Positions 1 to 6,495 of a stretch of 36,765 nucleotides of DNA are shown piece by piece. Each line of letters opens with the position of its first letter. Within the stretch, counting starts at the first letter, position 1. Source of the stretch: Ignavibacteriota bacterium (GTDB taxonomy: Bacteria; Bacteroidota; Ignavibacteria; UBA10030; UBA6906); assembly GCA_003162635.1 (NCBI GenBank), contig PMNE01000075.1, positions 1 through 36,765 of the forward strand. The letters run 5' to 3'. The translations under genes were made by a program, and so were the position numbers. Under the pieces are notes generated by a model that was not told the DNA's origin, searched no databases, and saw nothing but the letters and a program-made list of their open reading frames with translations.

Positions 1-1167
1 ATGGCACGCCGTTTTGTTCTTCTCGTTTTTCTTTTGCCCATTGTCGGTTTTGTGGATGGTGGTGGAGCCCAGGCGAGAGACCCTTCATGGTCCGTGATGA
101 CCGCAAACAGCTTCCTGGCGAAGTTTCCCGATCCGGATACCATCCATTGGGTCGGTCAGACCAATCACTTCAGCTGGCAGGCCGGGTACGTGATGTTTGC
201 CATGGAAAAAATGTGGCGTGCGACAGGCAACGAAAGATATCTTCGCTACGTACAACGGTATGTGGATCAACAGGTGGATGAGAACGGGAACATACCGAAT
301 TTTTCTCCTGATGCCCTCGACAATTTTCTCCCCGGGTATGCAATCATTTTCATCTATGAACAGACCCATGGCGAAAAGTACAGGATTGCAGCAAAGAAGA
401 TCCGCGACGGATTCGTCCATTACCCCCGGAATTCAGACGGCGGGTTCTGGCATGGCGTCTGGGCCAAACATCAGATGTGGGTCGATGGGGTCTTCATGGG
501 ACAGATGTTCCTTGCCCGTTATGGAAGGGTCATCGGCGACAGCGCCTATGCGTGGGAAGAAGTAACGAAACAAATGAAACTGGTTCTCTCCCATTGTCTC
601 AAGCCCAACGGGTTGCTCCTGCATGGGTGGGATGAGAGCAGAGAAGCAACATGGGCGGACAAGAAGACCGGTCTGGCGCCGGAAGTGTGGAGCGAGGGAC
701 TCGGATGGTTTGCCGTTTTGATTGCCGATGTCCTCGACGATGTGCCCCGGAACCATCCCGATTATGCCTTCCTGCGTTCAACGCTTCAGAATCTGTGCGC
801 TGGACTCAGGAATGTTCAGGATGAAAGAACCGGGATGTGGTGCCAGGTCGTTGACAAACCCACTCTGCAGGATAACTGGGACGAGACTTCAGGAACGGGC
901 ATGTTCCTTTATCTGATAAGAAAGTCGATCGCAAAGGGATATGTCAGCAGGGACGAATTCGATCCGGTTGCGAAGAAGGCGTATGAGGGGATTATCAGAA
1001 AGGCACAACTCAATGATCGCGGTCTCGTTGATATCTATGATTGCAGCAGCATCGGCATTATGGACGACTACGCGATGTATGTCCGTCAGCCAAAAGAGGT
1101 GAATACTTTCGCAGGAGTAACATCATTTATTCTTGGCACGCTCAGCATGGAAGGCCTCTATAAGTAG
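1..1167 (+). CDS. Secreted GH105-type unsaturated glycuronyl (rhamnogalacturonyl) hydrolase, YteR/YesR-like
   Basis: A 388-residue protein with an N-terminal signal peptide (hydrophobic stretch about residues 5-20, then GGGAQA), so it is probably periplasmic or secreted. The body matches the GH88/GH105 (alpha/alpha)6-barrel family, which hydrates the 4,5-unsaturated uronic acid left by polysaccharide lyases and releases it from oligosaccharides. MWVDGVFMGQ at 159-168 places the probable catalytic Asp at 162, and a second conserved Asp lies at 107 (LDNFLPGY). HGWDES (208-213) and EVWSEGLGWF (228-237) are further family landmarks. Length is normal for the family. The ATG is the first base of the window, so an upstream start cannot be excluded, but the signal peptide begins naturally here. 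Two secreted beta-propeller genes follow on the same strand. The substrate is uncertain: rhamnogalacturonan is the usual one, other lyase products are possible. Confidence 0.85.
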   Translation: MARRFVLLVFLLPIVGFVDGGGAQARDPSWSVMTANSFLAKFPDPDTIHWVGQTNHFSWQAGYVMFAMEKMWRATGNERYLRYVQRYVDQQVDENGNIPNFSPDALDNFLPGYAIIFIYEQTHGEKYRIAAKKIRDGFVHYPRNSDGGFWHGVWAKHQMWVDGVFMGQMFLARYGRVIGDSAYAWEEVTKQMKLVLSHCLKPNGLLLHGWDESREATWADKKTGLAPEVWSEGLGWFAVLIADVLDDVPRNHPDYAFLRSTLQNLCAGLRNVQDERTGMWCQVVDKPTLQDNWDETSGTGMFLYLIRKSIAKGYVSRDEFDPVAKKAYEGIIRKAQLNDRGLVDIYDCSSIGIMDDYAMYVRQPKEVNTFAGVTSFILGTLSMEGLYK

Positions 1168-1208
1168 CGAAGATGTATTTCAGCCAATCGTAGGAATGGA
1201 GGAGTGTG

Positions 1209-2198
1209 ATGAAACAACTCTGTATGGCTCTTTGTCTGTTCTCCTGCCTGACAGGCATTCACGCGCAAACAACAACACCTGTCGGACAATTACCCGGCAA
1301 GGGATTACGCCAGCACCCCTTCCTGTACGTCGGGGAATGGGATACACGCCATCCCGAGGCCCAATCGATGTTCCTTGTCCGCGATGGAAAGGTTGTTTGG
1401 AAGTATTCGATACCCCAGCGGACTGCATCGGGAGGGATTCAGGAGTTTGACGACGTCACCATGCTCCCCAACGGCAATATTGTCTATGCGTGCATGTCGG
1501 GCGCAGGAATCATTACCCCCGGGATGAAGACGGTATGGAAGTTCCAGTGTCCTCCGGGCACGGAAACGCATTCGTGCCAGCCCATCGGGAAGGACAGTGT
1601 GCTGATGGTACTGAACGGCAATCCTCCCAAGGTCCTGATCATCAATACTGCGACCGGCGCCATACTGAGGGAAATCCCAGTTTCCACCGCCTCGACAAAC
1701 CCGCATGGGCAGTTTCGTCATGTGCGGATGACCAGGAATGGGACAATCATGGTGGGTCTGTTTGCCGAAAAGAAGGTCGTTGAACTAACAATGGAGGGGA
1801 AGGAAATATGGTCGGTGAGTGCGGTTTCTCCATGGTCTGCCGTGCGACTGCATAATGGCAATACGCTCATTTCGGGTGACGGGGCAGGGTACACGCGCGA
1901 GGTGAACAGGAAAGGCGAAACTGTCTGGGAGTTCACAAGAGAGGATGCACCGTTTACCATCGGGAATACGCAAACGGCAAACCGGCTCGCCAATGGCAAC
2001 ACCGTTATCTGCAATTGGATTGCAGGAAACCCAAAAACGGAAGAATGGGCCGGCACCGTTCAGGTCTTCGAGGTGACACCGGAGAAGAAAGTGGTTTGGG
2101 CGCTCTCGTCGTGGGAGAATCCGGACCTGGGGCCATGCACATATGTTCAACTGCTCGACGAACCCGTCGACACAGGAACGATTGATCCGCAGAGGTGA
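1209..2198 (+). CDS. Secreted NGN-repeat beta-propeller protein (arylsulfotransferase/PQQ-propeller-like), copy 1
   Basis: A 329-residue protein with a signal peptide (MKQLCMALCLFSCLTGIHAQ). The body is built of propeller-blade repeats marked by x-NGN motifs: LPNGNIVYAC, LNGNPP, RNGTIMVGLF, LHNGNTLISG and LANGNTVICN, each followed by a KxVW or xxIW strand (KVVWKY, KEIWSV, ETVWEF, KVVWAL). The repeats resemble ASST/PQQ-like beta-propellers. I see no clear catalytic residue, so binding or scaffold roles are as likely as enzyme activity. The ATG at 1209 is preferred over an in-frame GTG at 1206 because GGAGGAG at 1198-1204 then has a workable spacer. It lies 41 bases after the GH105 gene and 27 before a paralogous propeller, suggesting one operon for processing or sensing a charged glycan. 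The function is inferred from context only. Confidence 0.7.
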   Translation: MKQLCMALCLFSCLTGIHAQTTTPVGQLPGKGLRQHPFLYVGEWDTRHPEAQSMFLVRDGKVVWKYSIPQRTASGGIQEFDDVTMLPNGNIVYACMSGAGIITPGMKTVWKFQCPPGTETHSCQPIGKDSVLMVLNGNPPKVLIINTATGAILREIPVSTASTNPHGQFRHVRMTRNGTIMVGLFAEKKVVELTMEGKEIWSVSAVSPWSAVRLHNGNTLISGDGAGYTREVNRKGETVWEFTREDAPFTIGNTQTANRLANGNTVICNWIAGNPKTEEWAGTVQVFEVTPEKKVVWALSSWENPDLGPCTYVQLLDEPVDTGTIDPQR

Positions 2199-2225
2199 TT
2201 CCACACGTACGGGAGAAAACACCCG

Positions 2226-3140
2226 ATGAGAGCGGTTCTTTTCACTGTCATGTCTTTTCTTGTCTTCATGAATTCTTTTGCCCAGGTGGACGGTGCAAGA
2301 CCTCCCATGCCGCCATTTGTCTGCGCGGACTATACGCAGGGAAAAGTCTTTATCATTTCACAAACGGGGAAGAAAGAATGGGAGTATCCGGCCGAACGAT
2401 GCAACGATATCTGGATTCTGCCGAACGGCAATCTCTTGTTTACGACCGGCAACGGGGTGAGGGAAGTGACGCGGAAGAAGGAAGTAGTTTTCTCTTATGA
2501 ATCCAGGAGCGAAATCTATGCCTGCCAGCGGCTGCCCAACGGCAATACGTTCATCGGCGAGTGCAACTCGGGTTCGTTGTTGGAAGTCTCTCCCGGAGGC
2601 AGGATCGTGAAGAAGATACGACTTCTCCCGGATGGGGTGGACGGCGGACATTCCTTCATGCGCAATGCAAGAAAGCTGCACAACGGAAATTATCTCGTTG
2701 CGCATTATGGACTGGACAAGGTGTGTGAATACGACTCCACCGGCACTCTGATTCTCGAAACACCCATACAGGGAGGCCCGCATTCCGTGATCCGATTGCC
2801 AAACGGCAATACGCTTGTCGCGTGTTCCGACCATAACGGCGAACCCCGGGTTGTCGAAGTCGACACATCCGGCACGATCATCTGGCAATTGTCAAAAAAC
2901 GAACTGCCGGGGATTGAATTGAAATTCATGGCAGGAATGCAGTGCCTGCAAAACGGCGACCTGGTTCTCACGAACTGGCTGGGGCATAACCAATTCGGCA
3001 AGGCGCCGCACGCTTTCGAAATAACCCGCGACAAAAGAGTGGTGTGGGCTTATCGTGACTCTTCGGTGGTGGAAACAATCTCCAGTATCCAGCTCTTCGA
3101 TGTCAGCGGGAAAGCGCTGACCGGCGAGATACTGCATTGA
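2226..3140 (+). CDS. Secreted NGN-repeat beta-propeller protein, copy 2
   Basis: A 304-residue protein with a signal peptide ending near NSFAQ. It has at least five blade motifs of the same type as its upstream neighbour: LPNGNLLFTTG, LPNGNTFIGEC, LHNGNYLVAHY, LPNGNTLVACS and LQNGDLVLTNW, with WEY, WQL and VVWAY strands between them. It is a diverged paralogue of 1209-2198, shorter at the N-terminus. GGGAGAAAAC upstream of the ATG can serve as ribosome binding site. It is the last gene of the GH105/propeller set; the next element downstream is the tRNA-Ala terminator on the opposite strand. No enzymatic motif was recognised, so an arylsulfotransferase-like fold assignment says little about its role. 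Confidence 0.7.
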   Translation: MRAVLFTVMSFLVFMNSFAQVDGARPPMPPFVCADYTQGKVFIISQTGKKEWEYPAERCNDIWILPNGNLLFTTGNGVREVTRKKEVVFSYESRSEIYACQRLPNGNTFIGECNSGSLLEVSPGGRIVKKIRLLPDGVDGGHSFMRNARKLHNGNYLVAHYGLDKVCEYDSTGTLILETPIQGGPHSVIRLPNGNTLVACSDHNGEPRVVEVDTSGTIIWQLSKNELPGIELKFMAGMQCLQNGDLVLTNWLGHNQFGKAPHAFEITRDKRVVWAYRDSSVVETISSIQLFDVSGKALTGEILH

Positions 3141-3157
3141 TGGATCGGGCTGCCAAC

Positions 3158-3192
3158 AAAAAAGAGCCTCCCATGTGTAGTGGAAGGCTCTT
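3158..3192 (-). terminator. Intrinsic terminator of tRNA-Ala
   Basis: Read on the minus strand this is an 11-bp stem (AAGAGCCTTCC paired with GGGAGGCTCTT, one G-T wobble), a 9-base loop and then a run of T. It begins one base after the tRNA 3' end. On the plus strand no T-run follows, so it is oriented for the tRNA rather than for the propeller gene. Confidence 0.9.
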
Positions 3193-3193
3193 G

Positions 3194-3266
3194 TGGAGCT
3201 GAGGGGGATCGAACCCCTGACCTCGTGAATGCCATTCACGCGCTCTCCCAGCTGAGCTACAGCCCC
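3194..3266 (-). tRNA. tRNA-Ala (anticodon GGC)
   Basis: The minus strand folds into a complete cloverleaf of 73 bases. The acceptor stem is GGGGCTG with CAGCTCC and includes the G3-U70 wobble that identifies alanine tRNAs. The D-arm is GCTC/GAGC. The anticodon stem is CGTGA/TCACG with loop ATGGCAT, giving anticodon GGC. The T-arm is AGGGG-TTCGATC-CCCCT and the discriminator base is A. The CCA end is not encoded (CAA follows), so it must be added after transcription. It has its own promoter and terminator. Confidence 0.97.
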
Positions 3267-3279
3267 GGAACAATTATCA

Positions 3280-3321
3280 ATGGAGAATGGATAATGGAGA
3301 ACGGATAATGGAGAATCGACA
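3280..3321. repeat. Heptanucleotide tandem repeat in the tRNA-Ala leader
   Basis: Six consecutive 7-base units of the form ATGGAGA / ATGGATA / ATGGAGA / ACGGATA / ATGGAGA / ATCGACA. They can also be seen as a 14-base unit repeated about 2.7 times. The array lies between the predicted tRNA-Ala transcription start (about 3340) and the mature 5' end (3266), so it would be part of the pre-tRNA leader. There is no dyad symmetry or spacer structure of a CRISPR. Confidence 0.85.
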
Positions 3322-3346
3322 GAGACGATTTGCTCCAGACGACGAT

Positions 3347-3377
3347 AAAATGTACCCAAAACGACGGGGAAAGTCAA
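3347..3377 (-). promoter_or_regulatory. Promoter of tRNA-Ala, TTG-N20-TACATTTT
   Basis: On the minus strand TTG (3377-3375) is followed after exactly 20 bases by TACATTTT (3354-3347), matching the Bacteroidota-type -33 TTG and -7 TAnnTTTG boxes in all but the last base. Transcription would start near 3340, giving a leader of about 74 bases. It is back to back with the promoter at 3385-3415. Confidence 0.75.
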
Positions 3378-3384
3378 CGAGATA

Positions 3385-3415
3385 TTGAAACTGCCCGCGA
3401 TATTCGGTATGTTTC
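3385..3415 (+). promoter_or_regulatory. Promoter of the DUF4013 / cytochrome-like operon, TTG-N20-TATGTTTC
   Basis: TTG at 3385-3387, 20-base spacer, TATGTTTC at 3408-3415. Start of transcription would be near 3421, about 30 bases ahead of the ATG at 3451 and just upstream of the GAGGAGA ribosome binding site. The two divergent TTG boxes (this one and that of tRNA-Ala) are only 7 bases apart. Confidence 0.7.
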
Positions 3416-3450
3416 AGTACCTGCTCCAGGATTCGCATAGAGGAGACACC

Positions 3451-4125
3451 ATGAACGACATCGGCAAAGCTTTCAGCGCCCCGTTTCACGACCCCGCATG
3501 GATCTCGAAGTTCCTCGTCGCAGGAATCTTCCTTCTCCTCTCGGTGGTCCTTATCGGGATCCCATTTGTCGTGGGGTACCTCGTACAAGTCACGCAACGA
3601 GTCATGCGCCGCGAGGAGCATCCCCTGCCCGAGTGGAAGGATCTGGGGACGATCTTTGTTCTCGGATTCAAGTATTGCGTCGTCTACCTCGTGTACATGA
3701 TTCCCATCGGTCTCCTTATCCTCCCCGCCATCGGACTCGGAATCGCAGCGGGGGCATCGGATATGCCGGAGGTGATCGGGATCATCGCGTCGATCTACAT
3801 GTTTGCGCTTGTCCTGCTTCTCATTCCGTACAGCCTGGTCCTTTCGGCGATGTCACCGATTATCGCGTACCGTTTCGCGATGCACGAACGTATCGGCGAC
3901 GCCCTGGATGTCGGGGCAATCGTGCGGGATTTCCGCAAGAACTGGCAGAACACGCTCGTGGTCGCCCTGATCGTGGTCGGGATCGAGTCCTTTGCGTCCA
4001 TCGGGATCATCGTCTTTCTTGTCGGCGTCTTCTTTACCATTTTCTACAGCTACCTCGTCTCGGCGTACCTGCATGGGCTTCTGTACAGAGAGACGATACC
4101 ACAACAACTGGAGGTTCACCCGTGA
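3451..4125 (+). CDS. DUF4013 family integral membrane protein
   Basis: A 224-residue polytopic membrane protein with hydrophobic segments around residues 22-45, 71-95, 108-135 and 165-205. The N-terminal signature (AFSAPFHDPAW, then GIPFVVGYL, MRREEHPLPEW) is typical of DUF4013, a family of unknown function. I chose the ATG at 3451 because AGAGGAGA precedes it at a good distance and the predicted promoter at 3385-3415 lies upstream. An in-frame extension to 3385 would run into the promoter boxes. Its stop overlaps the start of the next gene by one base (TGATG), so the two are translationally coupled and may work together at the membrane. No function can be assigned. Confidence 0.8.
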   Translation: MNDIGKAFSAPFHDPAWISKFLVAGIFLLLSVVLIGIPFVVGYLVQVTQRVMRREEHPLPEWKDLGTIFVLGFKYCVVYLVYMIPIGLLILPAIGLGIAAGASDMPEVIGIIASIYMFALVLLLIPYSLVLSAMSPIIAYRFAMHERIGDALDVGAIVRDFRKNWQNTLVVALIVVGIESFASIGIIVFLVGVFFTIFYSYLVSAYLHGLLYRETIPQQLEVHP

Positions 4126-4520
4126 TGAGGGGATGGCGTGCGGTGGCAATCGGTGGATCGATGCTTCTTGCTTGGAGTTGCAAGGACACAATCACGGGAA
4201 ACAGCCCTTCGACTGTCGTGTTCCCCGCAAATAACGTGAGTTACAATGCCGAAGTCCAGGTCCTCTTCAACCAGGCGTGTAATTACAGCGGCTGTCATGA
4301 CGAAGGGACCCATCAAAGTCCCCTGAAGCTCACGTCCTGGGGGGAGACCGTGACCGTCGGAGGCGTGGTAATTCCGGGAAAACCCGACCAGAGCATTCTT
4401 GTGTTCTGGATCGAGGGAAGAGTGGGAACGGAACGGATGCCGCCGGGAAGTCAGCCGTTGAACCAAAATCAGATCAACGGCATCCGTACGTGGGTGGCCG
4501 AAGGCGGGAAGAACAATTAG
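4125..4520 (+). CDS. Cytochrome-c-like lipoprotein with a CX4CH haem motif
   Basis: A 131-residue protein. The N-terminus (RGWRAVAIGGSMLLAWSC) looks like a lipoprotein signal with Cys19 as the acylation site, although Trp at -2 makes the lipobox imperfect. FNQACNYSGCHDE contains C-x4-C-H, an unusual spacing compared with canonical CxxCH but seen in short FCB/planctomycete surface cytochrome-type domains. RMPPGSQPL and the C-terminal IRTWVAEGGKNN also match that domain; the Met may be the distal haem ligand. It probably sits on the outer membrane or in the periplasm and binds haem or transfers electrons. It starts one base inside the DUF4013 stop codon and ends 9 bases from the convergent nadK stop, with no hairpin between them. 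Haem attachment itself is an inference. Confidence 0.7.
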   Translation: MRGWRAVAIGGSMLLAWSCKDTITGNSPSTVVFPANNVSYNAEVQVLFNQACNYSGCHDEGTHQSPLKLTSWGETVTVGGVVIPGKPDQSILVFWIEGRVGTERMPPGSQPLNQNQINGIRTWVAEGGKNN

Positions 4521-4529
4521 AGCGCTGTA

Positions 4530-5414
4530 TCAACCCCGGGTGTTGCGCGCGTCCTTTCCCCATTGAAGTTTTGCCCGCAGCACGTCGAAATACGACCTGT
4601 CCGTCCTCTTCACCAACCTGACCGTGTGGTTCGCTTTCCGGATCGTGATTTCCGCGGGAGGAGGCAGGACCGCTTCCTCCTGTCCATCGGCGGAGAGAAG
4701 AATCTCATCTTTCTCCGCATGAGCGATGACGCGTACGATGCTCGTATCGGGAACAATCAGGGGACGGCCGCTGAGCGTGTGCGGGGAAATCGGCGTAATG
4801 CCCAGAACGCTGCTCGTCGGCGTCACAATAGGTCCGCCGTTTGACAATGCGTATGCAGTGGAGCCGGTCGGCGTGGAAATGATGAGCCCGTCGCAGCGAT
4901 ACGTGACGGCAAACGCTCCGTCGATCTCGGTTTCCAGGTCGATGACCCGCGATGATCGGAACTTGTTCACCACGATGTCGTTCACGGCGAACATCGACCT
5001 TCCGGGGAGCTGACCGCATTGGGCCTCCAGCACGAGCCTCTCCTCGACGGCATATTTTCTGTTGAAAATGTTCTTCAGGGCCTTCTCGAGCTCCTCCGGC
5101 GCCAACTCTGCAAGAAATCCCAACTTGCCGAGGTTGACGCCAAGGATGGGGATCCCCCGGGTTCCGACGGTGCGTGCGGCGGCCAGGATCGTACCATCAC
5201 CTCCCAGCGCGATGAGCATCGCAGCCCCGTCAAGGCATTTCTCGCGCGGCGCAATCCTCCCCGGTCCACAAAGCTCAGGGTGATCAGCGACGATGGGAAG
5301 CAGCGCATCGTCCAACGCGTATTCCATGCCGGAACCATTCAGGCGCTGCAGGAGAAGGAGCAGGACATCGTTCAACGCCTGCTTTCGCACATTTCCGAAG
5401 ATGGCGAATTTCAT
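4530..5414 (-). CDS. nadK: NAD kinase
   Basis: A 294-residue protein that phosphorylates NAD to NADP. The diagnostic GGDGT is at residues 71-75 and NLGKLGFL follows at about 94-101. A central NDIVV and the long glycine/threonine-rich CDGLIISTPTGSTAYALS block form the NAD-binding site. The C-terminal SADGQ is also conserved. Length is normal. Its start overlaps the DUF1844 stop by four bases (ATGA), making it the last gene of a run that begins with the recombinase at 13983. It is probably translated by coupling, since the upstream sequence lies inside the DUF1844 coding region. Confidence 0.97.
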   Translation of the reverse strand: MKFAIFGNVRKQALNDVLLLLLQRLNGSGMEYALDDALLPIVADHPELCGPGRIAPREKCLDGAAMLIALGGDGTILAAARTVGTRGIPILGVNLGKLGFLAELAPEELEKALKNIFNRKYAVEERLVLEAQCGQLPGRSMFAVNDIVVNKFRSSRVIDLETEIDGAFAVTYRCDGLIISTPTGSTAYALSNGGPIVTPTSSVLGITPISPHTLSGRPLIVPDTSIVRVIAHAEKDEILLSADGQEEAVLPPPAEITIRKANHTVRLVKRTDRSYFDVLRAKLQWGKDARNTRG

Positions 5415-5719
5415 GGCGCGGGTTCCTCGGTCTCGGGTTTCTTCCCAGGTGCCGGCTCCTTCCCCAATTCATCGATATAATTCAGGCGCAGTTCCTGGAG
5501 CAGCTGATCGAGCATCTTCTGCTCCTCGGCCTGCAGATTCCCCTTCGTTTTCACACGGAGCATTTCCAGGAGGTCGATCATCCCCTGTGCGGCCTGGAGA
5601 TCCCGTTCCACGGCATCGCTGAGAGGATTCTTGATCTTTCCCAGGTGTTGCATCGCACCGGCATGCAGCATCAGGACGAGTTGCGTGAACATTACTTCGT
5701 GTTTGTCGGACTGTTCCAT
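5411..5719 (-). CDS. DUF1844 domain protein
   Basis: A 102-residue, mostly helical, probably cytosolic protein with the DUF1844 pattern FTQLVLMLHAGAMQHLGK followed by a helical region (AAQGMIDLLEMLRVKTKGNL) and a Pro/Glu-rich tail. The family has no assigned function. I kept the start at 5719 although it lies 28 bases inside the preceding glycosyltransferase gene, because AGGGGAGG stands directly upstream at good spacing. The alternative Met at 5692 lacks such a site, although it would form a TAATG junction. It is coupled to nadK by a four-base overlap. Confidence 0.8.
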   Translation of the reverse strand: MEQSDKHEVMFTQLVLMLHAGAMQHLGKIKNPLSDAVERDLQAAQGMIDLLEMLRVKTKGNLQAEEQKMLDQLLQELRLNYIDELGKEPAPGKKPETEEPAP

Positions 5720-6489
5720 CTGTCCTCCCCTTTGCTATGGTCCGCTTTCTCCAGTTCCCACAACTTCGCGTACTTCGCAAACACGTACGCAGAGGACGCA
5801 GTCGAGAGAATGAAGCCGTGGATGCCGTCAAGAACGCCCAGCCGCAGGATGTACATCTTGAGGAACTGGTACAACGGCCTTACCACGATATCCACCATGC
5901 GGAATTTTCTCCCAGCCCTCATCATATCCTGGGCCGCAAGCGTGCTGTACGCGTTGAATTTCTCGAAGTAGTGCTGAAGGCTGGGGTCGGTGAAATGGAG
6001 GAGATCGTTCCTCAGTTCCCCCGTCGGCCCGTTCAGGAGCAAACGCTCGTGCACGTTCGATTCGGTGAGTCTACCCAGCTCCCTCCGGAAGAGCCGGACA
6101 ACGCGCGACGGATACCACCCTGCATGCCTGATCCATTTCCCGCAGAAGTAGGCGCGCCGGGCAACCGAATACCCGGCCACCGAAGGATCATTGGCCCGGA
6201 CAACGCGCCGGATCTCGTCCGCCAGCTCCGGCGGCACCCGTTCGTCCGCATCCAGCCAGAGCACCCACTCCCCCGTCGCCCGTTGAATCCCGCTGTTCCT
6301 CGCCGCCCCGTATCCCTTCCAGGGGAGGGAAATCACAAGGGGGGTAAACCGTTTTGCGATGGCCATGGTCCCATCCGTGCTGCCGGAATCGATCACGATC
6401 ACCTCATCTGCCCATGCCACCCCGCTGAGACATTCGGCGATATTCTCTTCTTCATTGCGTGTGAGAACGATGACGGAAAGTGCGGCCAT
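5692..6489 (-). CDS. GT2 glycosyltransferase, LPS core WaaE/KdtX-like
   Basis: A 265-residue single-domain GT-A enzyme. The N-terminal LSVIVLTRNEEENIAECL, the EVIVIDSGSTDGT nucleotide-binding segment and the metal-binding D-x-D at 80-82 (LWLDADE) are all present. The later HAGWYPSRVVRLFRR and VHERLLLNG motifs are typical of the WaaE / beta-1,4-glucosyltransferase branch that decorates LPS inner core. It lies 6 bases after an O-antigen ligase family gene and is a paralogue of the GT2 at 9578-10399: both place D-x-D at 80-82 and both end in a similar helical tail (ALWEY/KLWELEK type). It probably acts at the cytosolic face of the inner membrane; the sugar transferred cannot be read from sequence. 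Confidence 0.88.
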   Translation of the reverse strand: MAALSVIVLTRNEEENIAECLSGVAWADEVIVIDSGSTDGTMAIAKRFTPLVISLPWKGYGAARNSGIQRATGEWVLWLDADERVPPELADEIRRVVRANDPSVAGYSVARRAYFCGKWIRHAGWYPSRVVRLFRRELGRLTESNVHERLLLNGPTGELRNDLLHFTDPSLQHYFEKFNAYSTLAAQDMMRAGRKFRMVDIVVRPLYQFLKMYILRLGVLDGIHGFILSTASSAYVFAKYAKLWELEKADHSKGEDRWNSPTNTK

Positions 6490-6495
6490 GGCTTT

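Noticed and set aside
3280-3321. Repeat considered as a CRISPR remnant
   Set aside because: Units are 7 bases with no spacers, no dyad and no cas genes nearby.
3498-4124. Long upstream extension of the cytochrome-like gene in the same frame
   Set aside because: It lies out of frame over the DUF4013 gene and encodes no signal peptide; the start at 4125 gives a natural lipoprotein signal.
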